Shown here: piece after piece, positions 8,394 through 17,721 of the stretch | How the letters are laid out: each line of letters opens with the position of its first letter | Numbering within the stretch: the first letter of the stretch is position 1 | From: MGBC114079 sp964531385 | Lineage (GTDB): Bacteria; Bacillota; Clostridia; Lachnospirales; CAG-274 | Direction: 5' to 3' | Length of the DNA stretch: 64,000 nt | Assembly: GCA_964531385.1 (NCBI GenBank) | Contig: CAZHGC010000005.1 | Location: 1 to 64,000 of the forward strand | The notes under the pieces: model-generated | Told to the model about the DNA's origin: nothing | The model's database searches: none | What the model saw: only the letters and a program-made list of their open reading frames with translations | Program-made: the position numbers and the translations under genes

Positions 8394-10370
8394 TTGCAGG
8401 ATAAAGAAAAAGTATCCTACGATAATGAAAGCATTATATCGCTTAAAGGTGCGGACAGGGTTAGACTTAGACCGGCTGTTATTTTTGGTTCTGACGGCCT
8501 TGAGGGGTGTGAACATTCTGTTTTTGAAATACTTTCTAATTCTATCGATGAGGCAAGGGAAGGTTTTGGCAAGAAAATTGAAATAATCAGACACAAGGAT
8601 TTTTCGATTACGGTTAAGGATTATGGAAGAGGGATACCTGTTGATTATAATCAAAAAGAGGGGCGATATAATTGGGAGCTTCTTTTTTGCGAGTTATATG
8701 CAGGCGGAAAATATCTTAACAATTCCGGCGAAAACTATGAGTTCAGTTTGGGGCTTAATGGGCTTGGTCTTTGTTCAACACAATATAGTTCGGAGTTTAT
8801 GAAAGTTGTTGTTGTGCGTGACGGATTTGAATATTTTGTTGATTTTGAAAAAGGTGAGAATGTTGGCGGACTTAGAAAAGAGAAAACCGACAGTTTGGAA
8901 ACGGGAACGCACATATATTGGAAACCCGACAGAGATGTTTTTACGGATATTAATATCCCTTTGTCTTATTATCAAGATATTTTAAAAAGGCAATCTATTG
9001 TCAACAAAGGGTTGAGTTTTGAACTTTTTGACGAGGAAAGCGAAGAAACGTTTGTATATTGTTATGAAAACGGAATTAAAGATTATATTAAAGAAATTGC
9101 GGGAGAAACAAGCATTACAGACGTTCAATATTATGAAAACGAAACAAGAGGAAAAGACAGAGAAGATAAACCGGAATATAAACTTAAATTTGAGGTTGCC
9201 TTTTGTTTTGATAACGAACGAAATGTTGTTGAATATTATCATAATTCAAGTTATCTTGAATATGGCGGTTCACCGGATAAGGCTGTTAAATCGGCGTTTG
9301 TTTATGCTATTGACAATTATATTAAAAACAATGAGCTTTACAAAAAAGACGAGAAAAAAATTATTTATTCGGATATTGAGGACAGCCTTGTCTTGATTAT
9401 AAATTCTTTCTCAACGGTTACAAGTTATGAAAATCAAACTAAAAAATCAATTACAAATAAATTTATTCAAGAAGCTATTACTGATTATTTAAAAAAGCAA
9501 CTTGAAGTTTATTTTATTGAAAATAAAGCAGAAGCCGATAAAATTGCAAATCAAGTTCTTGTTAACAAACGAAGCCGAGAAACAGCGGAAAAAACAAGGA
9601 TTAACATTAAGAAAAAACTTACGGGCAATTTGGATATGAATAATCGTGTTGAAAAATTTGTTAATTGCAGAACAAAAGATGTTTCAAGACGTGAACTGTA
9701 TATTGTTGAGGGTGATTCGGCTCTTGGTTCTTGTGTTCTTGGAAGAGATGCCGAATTTCAAGGAATTATGCCAATTAGAGGAAAAATTTTAAATTGTCTT
9801 AAAGCAAATTATGATAAAATTTTTAAAAGCGACATTATAATCGATTTATTAAGGGTTATTGGCTGTGGTGTTGAAATTAAATCTAAGCATAATAAAGATT
9901 TAAATTCTTTTGATATTGAGCAACTTAGATGGAATAAAATTATTATATGCACCGATGCAGATGTTGACGGTTTTCAGATTAGGGCATTATTGTTGACTAT
10001 GTTATACAGGCTTGCACCAACTCTTATAAAAGAAAGAAAAGTTTATATTGCGGAGTCGCCGTTATATGAAATAAACAGTGACAAAAAAACTTATTTTGCT
10101 TATTCTGAAAAAGAAAAAGCTGATATTTTGAAAAAAATTAAGGGCAAATATTCGATACAGCGTTCAAAAGGTCTTGGAGAGAATGAACCTGAAATGATGT
10201 GGCAGACGACAATGAACCCCGAAACGAGAAAACTTATTCTTGTTTTGCCGGAAGATGTTGAAAAAACTCAAATAATGTTTGATATATTGCTTGGAAATAA
10301 TTTGCAGGGGCGAAAAGACTTCATCGAAAAATTTGGCTATAAATATATCGATTTGAGTGAAATGAGTTAG
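8394..10370 (+). CDS. parE: DNA topoisomerase IV subunit B (clostridial ParE type)
   Basis: 658 residues from a TTG start with GGAGG eight bases upstream. The GHKL ATPase domain shows SNSIDEAREG (catalytic Glu just before it), DYGRGIPV and LGLNGLG. The Toprim domain shows IVEGDSALGS, PIRGKILN and CTDADVDGFQIR, and the C-terminus has QRSKGLGENEP. It lacks the usual KRPGMYIG motif, having LRPAVIFG instead, and the N-box reads S-N in place of D-N. I know this divergent form as the usual second GyrB-like protein of Lachnospiraceae relatives. With ParC it decatenates chromosomes. The parC start is 10 bases after its stop. Confidence 0.85.
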   Translation: MQDKEKVSYDNESIISLKGADRVRLRPAVIFGSDGLEGCEHSVFEILSNSIDEAREGFGKKIEIIRHKDFSITVKDYGRGIPVDYNQKEGRYNWELLFCELYAGGKYLNNSGENYEFSLGLNGLGLCSTQYSSEFMKVVVVRDGFEYFVDFEKGENVGGLRKEKTDSLETGTHIYWKPDRDVFTDINIPLSYYQDILKRQSIVNKGLSFELFDEESEETFVYCYENGIKDYIKEIAGETSITDVQYYENETRGKDREDKPEYKLKFEVAFCFDNERNVVEYYHNSSYLEYGGSPDKAVKSAFVYAIDNYIKNNELYKKDEKKIIYSDIEDSLVLIINSFSTVTSYENQTKKSITNKFIQEAITDYLKKQLEVYFIENKAEADKIANQVLVNKRSRETAEKTRINIKKKLTGNLDMNNRVEKFVNCRTKDVSRRELYIVEGDSALGSCVLGRDAEFQGIMPIRGKILNCLKANYDKIFKSDIIIDLLRVIGCGVEIKSKHNKDLNSFDIEQLRWNKIIICTDADVDGFQIRALLLTMLYRLAPTLIKERKVYIAESPLYEINSDKKTYFAYSEKEKADILKKIKGKYSIQRSKGLGENEPEMMWQTTMNPETRKLILVLPEDVEKTQIMFDILLGNNLQGRKDFIEKFGYKYIDLSEMS

Positions 10371-10380
10371 GAGAAGTTTT

Positions 10381-12567
10381 ATGGGAAAAGATATAAATAT
10401 CATTGAACAAAATATAACGGATACTCTTGAACTTAACTATATGCCGTACACTATGAGCGTTATTGTTTCGAGAGCAATTCCTGAAATTGACGGATTTAAG
10501 CCTGCCCACAGAAAGTTGTTATACACTATGTATAAAATGGGTCTTATTAATTCTGCAAGAACAAAATCAACAAATGTTGTTGGACAAACTATGAAGCTTA
10601 ATCCTCACGGAGACAGTGCAATTTATGAAACTCTCGTTCGTTTGACAAAAGGCAATGCTGCAATTTTGCACCCTTTTATTGATTCTAAAGGTAATTTTGG
10701 AAAACAATATTCAAGAGATATGGCTTATGCTGCATCAAGATATACAGAAGTTAAGCTTGACGGCATTTGTAATGAGATTTTTAAAAATATCGATAAAGAT
10801 ACGGTTGATTTTATTGATAATTATGACGGCTCTTTGAAAGAACCTGTTTTGTTTCCGACAACTTTTCCAAACATACTTGTTACGTCCAATCTTGGTATAG
10901 CTGTTGGTATGGCAAGTTCGTTATGCGGGTTTAATCTTAAAGAGGTTTGTTCGGCAACAGTTGCTTATATGAAAAATCCTGATATTGATTTGAAAAAATA
11001 TCTTAAAGCTCCTGATTTTTCAACGGGCGGAGAACTTATTTATGATGAAAACGAAATTGAAAAAATTTATAATACGGGAAAAGGAACTTTTAAAGTTAGA
11101 TCTAAATATCGATATGATAAGAAAAACAGCCTTATTGAGATTTATGAAATTCCATATACAACGAATATTGAGGCGATTATTGAAAAAATTATAAGCCTTG
11201 TTAAATTGAACAAGGTTAAGGAAATTAACGATATTAGAAACGAAACGGATTTGAATGGGCTTAAAATTGCAATTGACATTAAACGAAACGCTGACCCAGA
11301 TATGCTTATGCATAAATTATTCAATATGACAACTCTTTGCGATACGTTTAATTGTAATTTTAATGTTCTTATTGATGGAAATCCTAAAGTTATTGGAATT
11401 AAACAAATTTTGGACGAATGGTTAAAATTTAGAATTAAATGTATTAAAAGGCAAGTTGCTTTTGATTTGGAAAAGAAAAACGATAAATATCATCTTTTAT
11501 CGGGGCTTGCAAAAATTCTTTTGGACATTGACAAAGCAATTGAGATAATTCGTGATACTGAAGAAGATAAAATGGTTATTCCAAATCTTATGGCGGGTTT
11601 TGGAATTGACAAAGTTCAGGCGGAGTTTGTTGCGGAAATAAAACTTAGAAATCTTAACAAAGAATATTTGTTAAACAGAGTTAACGAAAGAAAAAATCTT
11701 GAAGAAGAGATAAAGAAACTTGAGAAAATTCGGGAAAGCGAGGAACTTATTAAAGAAATTATTTGTTCGGAGCTTAAAGAAATTTCGAAGAAATATGGAA
11801 AGCAGAGACAAACGGATATTATTTACAAAGACGATATAAAAGAATTTTCCGATGAAGTTTTTATTCAAGATTATCAAGTTAAAATGTTCCTTACAAAGCA
11901 CAATTATTTTAAAAAAATTACGGCGGCTTCTTTGCGTTCTGCATCTGGTCAAAAGCTTAAAGAGGGCGACGAAATTGTTATGGAGATTGAGGCTTCCAAC
12001 AAAATGGACGTGCTTTTATTTTCGGACAAATACAATGTTTATAAAGTTAAAGCCTATGATTTGGCAGAATGTAAGGCGAGCAGTCTTGGTGAATATTTGG
12101 CGAATATCATTGATATTGAAGACGATGAAAATATTATTTGCATTGCGGCAACGGCTGATTATTCAGGATTTATGATTTTTGCATTTGAAAACGGAAAAGT
12201 TGCAAAAGTTGATATGAAGAGTTATTCAACGAAAGTTAATCGAAAGAAGCTTATTAATGCTTATTCGGACAAATCAACTCTTGTTGGAGTTTATTATATT
12301 AAAGAGGACTGCGAGTTTGTGGCGGTTAGGGACAACGACAAAGCTATGATTTTCACTTCTGAACTTATTCCGGTTAAATCGACAAAAAATACTCAGGGTA
12401 TTCAAGTTTACACATTAAAGAAAAATAGCGTTATGAGCAAATTTATTTTTGCAAAAGATTTTATATCGGACGATTTGAAATATTATAAAGTTGATAAAAT
12501 TCCTGCAACGGGACATTTTATTGTTGAAGCTGATTTAAATCGAAATTTTAAAACTACTGATGAATAA
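10381..12567 (+). CDS. parC: DNA topoisomerase IV subunit A (clostridial ParC type)
   Basis: 728 residues with the breakage-reunion domain of type IIA topoisomerases. The catalytic tyrosine is Tyr121 in ASRYTEVKL. The quinolone-determining region reads PHGDSAIYE (Ser79, Glu83), the sensitive-type residues. A coiled-coil arm around residues 440-480 and a beta-rich C-terminal DNA-wrapping region follow; no canonical GyrA box is seen, which argues for topoisomerase IV over gyrase. AGGAG precedes the ATG. It is the partner of parE just upstream. Confidence 0.85.
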   Translation: MGKDINIIEQNITDTLELNYMPYTMSVIVSRAIPEIDGFKPAHRKLLYTMYKMGLINSARTKSTNVVGQTMKLNPHGDSAIYETLVRLTKGNAAILHPFIDSKGNFGKQYSRDMAYAASRYTEVKLDGICNEIFKNIDKDTVDFIDNYDGSLKEPVLFPTTFPNILVTSNLGIAVGMASSLCGFNLKEVCSATVAYMKNPDIDLKKYLKAPDFSTGGELIYDENEIEKIYNTGKGTFKVRSKYRYDKKNSLIEIYEIPYTTNIEAIIEKIISLVKLNKVKEINDIRNETDLNGLKIAIDIKRNADPDMLMHKLFNMTTLCDTFNCNFNVLIDGNPKVIGIKQILDEWLKFRIKCIKRQVAFDLEKKNDKYHLLSGLAKILLDIDKAIEIIRDTEEDKMVIPNLMAGFGIDKVQAEFVAEIKLRNLNKEYLLNRVNERKNLEEEIKKLEKIRESEELIKEIICSELKEISKKYGKQRQTDIIYKDDIKEFSDEVFIQDYQVKMFLTKHNYFKKITAASLRSASGQKLKEGDEIVMEIEASNKMDVLLFSDKYNVYKVKAYDLAECKASSLGEYLANIIDIEDDENIICIAATADYSGFMIFAFENGKVAKVDMKSYSTKVNRKKLINAYSDKSTLVGVYYIKEDCEFVAVRDNDKAMIFTSELIPVKSTKNTQGIQVYTLKKNSVMSKFIFAKDFISDDLKYYKVDKIPATGHFIVEADLNRNFKTTDE

Positions 12568-12603
12568 GTTTTAAAATAGTAGTGGAAATGTAATCTTTAA
12601 TGT

Positions 12604-12656
12604 GATATAATAGCCACATAAACGGAGTTTATGTGGGGCGGCAAAGCCGCCAATCA
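12604..12656 (+). repeat. 53-bp palindromic repeat, copy 1
   Basis: It begins with GATATAATAG and contains two dyads: CCACATAAAC / GTTTATGTGG with a GGA loop, and GGCGG / CCGCC with a five-base loop. Copy 2 at 12761-12813 differs at two positions, both in the second loop (CAAAG versus GAAAC). Confidence 0.85.
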
Positions 12657-12704
12657 GCTTTTCAAGCTGAATATTATAAGTATTCGCTAATCAGAGATTA
12701 GCTC

Positions 12705-12765
12705 ATATCATAGCACGAAAAACAAATATCCAAAGGGCTGCTTGTTTTTCTATGTGCTATGATAT
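12705..12765 (+). repeat. long imperfect inverted repeat
   Basis: The left arm ATATCATAGCAC + GAAAAACAA (12705-12725) pairs with TTGTTTTTC + GTGCTATGATAT (12742-12765). That is 21 base pairs broken only by a 3-base bulge. No T-run follows, so it is not a standard terminator. Its right arm overlaps the first bases of repeat copy 2. Two smaller hairpins lie just before it, CAGCTT / AAGCTG and GCTAATC / GATTAGC. Confidence 0.8.
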
Positions 12766-12813
12766 AATAGCCACATAAACGGAGTTTATGTGGGGCGGCG
12801 AAACCGCCAATCA
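12761..12813 (+). repeat. 53-bp palindromic repeat, copy 2
   Basis: 51 of 53 bases match copy 1. It sits 67 bases upstream of the ABC-F start codon, so it would lie in or just before the 5' leader of that gene. Confidence 0.85.
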
Positions 12814-12880
12814 ACAACAAATAGATATAAAAATGGCATAAAAATGTTTAATTATGCTATAAGTAACTTTGGAGGAAATT

Positions 12881-14497
12881 ATGATTAGTGCTAATAATGT
12901 TACGTTGAGGCTTGGAAAAAGGGCCTTATTTGAAGACGTTAATATAAAATTTACACCCGGAAACTGTTATGGTCTTATTGGTGCAAACGGTGCCGGTAAG
13001 TCTACATTTTTGAAAATTTTATCAGGTGAACTTGAGCCGACAAAAGGTGAGATTGCATTAACTCCCGGCGAAAGAATTTCTTTCCTTAAACAGGACCATT
13101 TTCAATATGATGAATATAATGTTATGGATACTGTTATTATGGGCAATTACAGATTGTACCAAATTATGAAGGAAAAAGAAAAAATTTATGCAAAAGAGGA
13201 TTTTACAGAAGAGGACGGACTTAAAGCGAGCGAACTTGAGGACGAATTTGCAACAATGAACGGTTGGGACGCAGAAGTTGATGCGGCAACGCTTTTGAAT
13301 GGTCTTGGAATTGAAACAGAACTTCATTATAAATTTATGAAAGACCTTACAGGACCGGAAAAAGTTAAAGTTCTTCTTGCTCAGGCGTTGTTTGGAAACC
13401 CTGACGTTTTGCTTCTTGACGAGCCGACAAACCATTTGGATTTGGCAGCGATAAATTGGCTTGAAGAATTTTTGATTAATTTCGAAAATATAATTATTGT
13501 TGTATCTCACGACAGATATTTTCTTAATAAAGTTTGTACGCAAATTGCTGATATTGATTATTCAAAAATTCAGCTTTATGCGGGAAATTATGATTTTTGG
13601 TATGAATCGAGCCAGCTTCTTATTAAACAGATGAAAGAGTCTAACAGAAAGAAAGAAGAAAAAATTAAAGAACTTCAAGAATTTATTCAAAGATTTAGTG
13701 CGAATGCTTCAAAATCAAAGCAGGCAACTTCAAGAAAGCGTGCCCTTGAAAAAATTGAACTTGAAGAAATAAGACCTTCGAGCAGAAAATATCCTTATAT
13801 TGATTTTAAACCAAACAGAGAAATTGGAAACGAAGTTTTGACAGTTGAAAATTTATCAAAAACTATTGACGGTGTTAAAGTTCTTGATAATATTTCTTTT
13901 GTTGTTAATAATGGTGATAAAATTGCTTTTGTTGGCTCTAACGAAGCAGCCAAAACAACTTTGTTTAAAATATTGGCGGGGGAGATTGAGCCGGACGAAG
14001 GTAGTTTTAAATGGGGAGTTACAACGACAAACTCATATTTTCCAAAAGACAATACTGCCGAGTTTGACAATGATTATAATATTGTTGATTGGCTTATGCA
14101 ATATTCAGAAGAAAAAGATATTACTTATGTTAGAGGATTTCTTGGAAGAATGCTCTTTTCGGGCGATGAGGCTCTTAAAAAAGTCAGAGTTCTTTCCGGA
14201 GGGGAAAAAGTTAGATGTCTTATTTCAAAAATGATGATTTCCGGTGCAAATATTTTAATTATGGACGAACCGACAAATCATCTTGATATGGAATCTATAA
14301 CAGCTTTAAATAACGGAATGATTAAATTTAACGGAGTTATATTGTTCTCTTCTCAAGACCACCAGATTGTTCAGACAACAGCAAACAGAATAATGGAATT
14401 TACAGAAGGCGGTCTTATTGACAAACAGACAACTTATGACGAATATCTTATGAGCGATGAGGGTGCAAGTAAGCGTCAAATTTATTCAATTAATTAA
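12881..14497 (+). CDS. ABC-F family ATP-binding protein
   Basis: 538 residues with two ABC domains and no membrane segments, joined by a charged coiled-coil linker (about 235-310), as in ABC-F translation factors of the YbiT/Ettan type. Domain 1 has Walker A GANGAGKST, a variant signature LTGPEK and Walker B LLLDEPTNHLD. Domain 2 has signature LSGGEK and LIMDEPTNHLD, but its Walker A reads GSNEAAKTT (352-360), with Ala where Gly is canonical. ABC-F proteins act at the ribosomal E site. The ATG follows GGAGG by five bases. The palindrome cluster upstream may regulate it. Confidence 0.85.
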   Translation: MISANNVTLRLGKRALFEDVNIKFTPGNCYGLIGANGAGKSTFLKILSGELEPTKGEIALTPGERISFLKQDHFQYDEYNVMDTVIMGNYRLYQIMKEKEKIYAKEDFTEEDGLKASELEDEFATMNGWDAEVDAATLLNGLGIETELHYKFMKDLTGPEKVKVLLAQALFGNPDVLLLDEPTNHLDLAAINWLEEFLINFENIIIVVSHDRYFLNKVCTQIADIDYSKIQLYAGNYDFWYESSQLLIKQMKESNRKKEEKIKELQEFIQRFSANASKSKQATSRKRALEKIELEEIRPSSRKYPYIDFKPNREIGNEVLTVENLSKTIDGVKVLDNISFVVNNGDKIAFVGSNEAAKTTLFKILAGEIEPDEGSFKWGVTTTNSYFPKDNTAEFDNDYNIVDWLMQYSEEKDITYVRGFLGRMLFSGDEALKKVRVLSGGEKVRCLISKMMISGANILIMDEPTNHLDMESITALNNGMIKFNGVILFSSQDHQIVQTTANRIMEFTEGGLIDKQTTYDEYLMSDEGASKRQIYSIN

Positions 14498-14541
14498 AAT
14501 TAACAAAAAATAAAAATATGTCTTTATTTTTAATAATTTTA

Positions 14542-14550
14542 TGATATAAT
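14542..14550 (+). promoter_or_regulatory. candidate extended -10 promoter for the REC/HD-GYP gene
   Basis: TGATATAAT carries a TGn-TATAAT extended -10. No good -35 is seen, and the implied leader is about 155 bases. Confidence 0.35.
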
Positions 14551-14711
14551 ATTATTAGGGGTTACAGTTTATTTGACATATTGTACATATTTTTTCTGCA
14601 AATTGTTTTTTTAGGTTTATAAATTTGTAATATATTTAAAAACGTAATTTGATTTGTATGTTGATTTTGTTAAATAGTTTTAATCTTTAGATATTTGGAA
14701 GGGGTGCTTTT

Positions 14712-15749
14712 ATGGATAAGCCATTGATACTTGTTGTTGATGACAGCGAGTTTAACAGAAAAGTTCTTGTTGATGTTTTGAAAGATGAATATGATACGAT
14801 AGAGGCAGAGAATGGTGTTAAAGCTTTGGACATTATAAATAAAAACCCGGCAACTATATCTTTGGTTCTTCTTGACATACTTATGCCGGAAATGACAGGA
14901 CTTGAAGTTTTACAAACTCTTAATGATGCGGGAATTTCTTCACTTATTCCGGTTATTCTTATTACGGCGGCAGATGCAGAAGAAGAGTATGGTCTTAATC
15001 TTGGTGCGGTTGATTTTATTACAAAGCCGTTTGACCCAAATGTTGTTAAAACTCGTGTTAAAAATCATATGAGAATTAAGAATACAAGGGATATGCTTGA
15101 AGAGCTTGTTTCTTTTAATATGAACCGAAGCGAAAACGTTTTGGACGCAACTATTGAGATGCTTGCGAATGTTATTGAGTTTAGAAGTTTTGAGAATTTT
15201 AAAAATTATGACAAAATTAAAAAAATTACAAAAATTCTTATTGACAAAATGTTGGAACTTGATATATACAGCAGAGAAATTAACGAAATTGGCGGTAATT
15301 TTATTTTGGCTTCAGCACCTCTTTGCGATTTGGGAAAAATTTTTGTTCCCGAATATATCTTATTTAAAAACGGAGAACTTACAAAAGAAGAGTATGAAAT
15401 TGTTAAGAAGCACACAATAAACGGTTCTAAACTTGTTAAAAAGTGTTTGAAATCTATTTCTGAAAAATATGTTAAATGTTGTGAGGACGTTTGCTTAAAT
15501 CATCACGAGAATTGGAACGGAACGGGTTATCCTTACGGTATTTCCGGAACACAAATTCCTGTTTCGGCAAGAATTGTTGCAATTACCGATGTTTTTGATG
15601 CACTTGTTACAGGTCGTCCATATAGAAAAGCATTCAGCAGGGCAGAGGCTATTAAAATTATTGGTGATAGTGCGGGAAGAGAATTTGACCCAACTTTGGT
15701 TGATGTTTTTGTTAAAGTTGCGGATAAAATTTGCGAAGTTTATGAATAA
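14712..15749 (+). CDS. response regulator with degenerate HD-GYP output domain
   Basis: 345 residues. The REC domain (1-~120) has the acidic pair DD at 10-11, phospho-acceptor Asp55 (LLDILMP) and a TKPFDP lysine. The C-terminal part (~125-345) is HD-GYP-like and keeps HHENWNGTGYP (264-274), VAITDVFDALV and RPYRKA. The HD pair itself reads Cys205-Asp206 (LCDLGKI), and the His of the first helix is not evident. HD-GYP enzymes normally hydrolyse cyclic di-GMP; loss of metal-binding histidines suggests altered or no catalysis. It stands alone with a terminator behind it. No histidine kinase is adjacent. Confidence 0.82.
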   Translation: MDKPLILVVDDSEFNRKVLVDVLKDEYDTIEAENGVKALDIINKNPATISLVLLDILMPEMTGLEVLQTLNDAGISSLIPVILITAADAEEEYGLNLGAVDFITKPFDPNVVKTRVKNHMRIKNTRDMLEELVSFNMNRSENVLDATIEMLANVIEFRSFENFKNYDKIKKITKILIDKMLELDIYSREINEIGGNFILASAPLCDLGKIFVPEYILFKNGELTKEEYEIVKKHTINGSKLVKKCLKSISEKYVKCCEDVCLNHHENWNGTGYPYGISGTQIPVSARIVAITDVFDALVTGRPYRKAFSRAEAIKIIGDSAGREFDPTLVDVFVKVADKICEVYE

Positions 15750-15768
15750 TTGATTTTTATGGAAATTT

Positions 15769-15807
15769 AAAAGGCTGTTTTCAAGATTTTTGAAAACAGC
15801 CTTTTTT
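15769..15807. terminator. bidirectional terminator
   Basis: AAAGGCTGTTTTCAA pairs with TTGAAAACAGCCTTTTTT. It lies between convergent genes and can serve both the regulator and sulP. Confidence 0.9.
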
Positions 15808-15828
15808 GTTTGAAAAACTTTATATATT

Positions 15829-17517
15829 TTAAAGCGATGACGAGAGAGTTTTTTTATTTTGCTTTTTTTTCAATTCATTTTTTAATGTTACTATTTCGTT
15901 TGCAACTTTGAACGCTTCTTCTATTGTTTTGAAAAAACGGTCTGCTCCGATTGATTCGGTTATACCTATTTTTTCGATTACTTTTTTTGGTTGTGGTTGA
16001 AGCTCGGCAAAAAGTATCATTATATGATTTTTTCTTGTATAATCGAGAATTTGCTGGAGAGAATCGACCAATGTTCCGTCTATAAGAGGAACATTTTGCA
16101 TTCTTAAAATTAAGATATCGGATTTTACATTTAATGATTTCATTGTGTCGACGAATTTTGTTGAAGCTCCGAAAAACATTGGACCGGCAATTTCATATAC
16201 AAGGATTTCTTTATTTATGTATTTATGCGTGTCGCTTTCGCTGATTTTTGAAACAGTGTTTATTTTTAATGCGTTTGCCATTTTTCTTATGAAGAGGAAC
16301 ATTGCAAGAACCATTCCTATTTCTATGGCTATTACCAAATCGAAAATTACTGTTAAAGCGAATGTTAATAATAATGTACTGAAATCGCTTTTTGTTGTTT
16401 TTTTGATTTGAACAAACGCTCCAAAGTCACACATATTAAACGAAACAACGATGAGTATTGCGGCAAGCGTTGACATTGGAATTAATTTTGCAAGGGGCAT
16501 TGCAACAAGCATTATTACAAGAAGTACAATTGCATGGATTATTCCGGCAACGGGAGTTCTTCCGCCGTTTTTTATGTTTGCAGCTGTTCTTGCAATTGCA
16601 CCGGTTGCGGGAAGCCCACCAAATAATCCGCTTGCAATATTTGCAACGCCTTGTGCAATTAATTCTGTGTTTGAGTCGTGTTTATCGCCTGTCATACCAT
16701 CGGCAACAACAGCCGAAAGAAGAGACTCAATTCCTGCCAAAATGGCTATTGTGAATGCTGAGGGCAATAGTTCCATTATCATTGAAAAACTTGGCATTGA
16801 GAAACTTGGCATTGGAAATTCAGAACTTATTTCGCCAAATTTTTTGCCTATTGTCATAACCGGTAAATCAAAGAAATAGACCAATAGAGTTGTTACGATT
16901 AGGGCAATTAATGGACCCGGAATTCTTTTGCTGACTTTTTGCCAAAGTATTATTATTGCTATTGCGAGCAACCCTATTAAAAGGGACGTATAATTAATTG
17001 TGCTGATATTATCTATATATGAACCCCATTTTGGAATAAATTCGGAGGGAACATTTTCTATATTAAGTTCGAGCAAATCTTTTAATTGGGTTGAAAAAAG
17101 AGTTACGGCTATTCCTGTTGTGAAGCCGACTGTTATTGGATATGGAATAAATTTAATTACATCGCCGAATTTTAAAATTCCGAATATAATTAATATTATT
17201 CCGGCCATTATTGTTGCGGTTATTAAGCCTTCAATTTTATATTGGGCAATTATTCCACATACAATTACAACAAAGGCAGCTGTTGGGCCACCTATTTGGA
17301 CACGACTTCCACCCAAAAAGGAAATTAAAAAGCCGGCAACGATTGCGGTTATCATACCTTGTTCCGGACTTACGCCGGAAGAAATTGCAAGTGCTATTGA
17401 AAGGGGAAGGGCAACTATTGCAACTATAATTCCTGCAATTATGTTGTTTAATAAAGATTTTCCTTTCAATTCATCGGGGGAATTTTTCATAATTGAAAAT
17501 AATTTTGGTTTAAACAA
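15829..17517 (-). CDS. SulP family anion transporter with STAS domain
   Basis: 562 residues. About a dozen membrane helices span residues 20-425, beginning with the SulP signature region (IVALPLSIALAISSG, then QIGGPTAAF). A cytoplasmic STAS domain follows at about 440-550. SulP proteins move sulfate, bicarbonate or other anions; the substrate cannot be read from sequence. The TTG start is supported by AGAGG eight bases upstream; an ATG ten codons in is the alternative. It is flanked by a terminator and appears to be a single-gene unit. Confidence 0.88.
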   Translation of the reverse strand: MFKPKLFSIMKNSPDELKGKSLLNNIIAGIIVAIVALPLSIALAISSGVSPEQGMITAIVAGFLISFLGGSRVQIGGPTAAFVVIVCGIIAQYKIEGLITATIMAGIILIIFGILKFGDVIKFIPYPITVGFTTGIAVTLFSTQLKDLLELNIENVPSEFIPKWGSYIDNISTINYTSLLIGLLAIAIIILWQKVSKRIPGPLIALIVTTLLVYFFDLPVMTIGKKFGEISSEFPMPSFSMPSFSMIMELLPSAFTIAILAGIESLLSAVVADGMTGDKHDSNTELIAQGVANIASGLFGGLPATGAIARTAANIKNGGRTPVAGIIHAIVLLVIMLVAMPLAKLIPMSTLAAILIVVSFNMCDFGAFVQIKKTTKSDFSTLLLTFALTVIFDLVIAIEIGMVLAMFLFIRKMANALKINTVSKISESDTHKYINKEILVYEIAGPMFFGASTKFVDTMKSLNVKSDILILRMQNVPLIDGTLVDSLQQILDYTRKNHIMILFAELQPQPKKVIEKIGITESIGADRFFKTIEEAFKVANEIVTLKNELKKKQNKKTLSSSL

Positions 17518-17721
17518 TTTTTATACCTCTTTTCATTTAATTGGAGTGGCTGAAAAAACAGTTAATTGATTGCTTACGAGTTTTTACATTGATTATACAA
17601 TTAATTAACATAAATTTTACACACCAATGTTTATATTAATTAAATTGTCGAAATTAGTCAATATTATTTTTGCATAAAAATTGTCTGTATATTTTACATT
17701 TTTCTATAAATAATTGCAAGA

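Noticed and set aside
8394..12567. parE/parC as plasmid- or phage-borne extra topoisomerases
   Set aside because: The divergent motifs match the normal chromosomal topoisomerase IV of Lachnospiraceae relatives, and neighbours are housekeeping genes.
12604..12813. CRISPR-like or terminator reading of the repeat cluster
   Set aside because: Only two copies 104 bases apart, with no regular spacers, no cas genes, and no T-run after the stems.
16145..17569. Several plus-strand open frames of 72 to 189 codons opposite sulP
   Set aside because: Hydrophobic shadows of the transporter; the sense frame has a clear family match.
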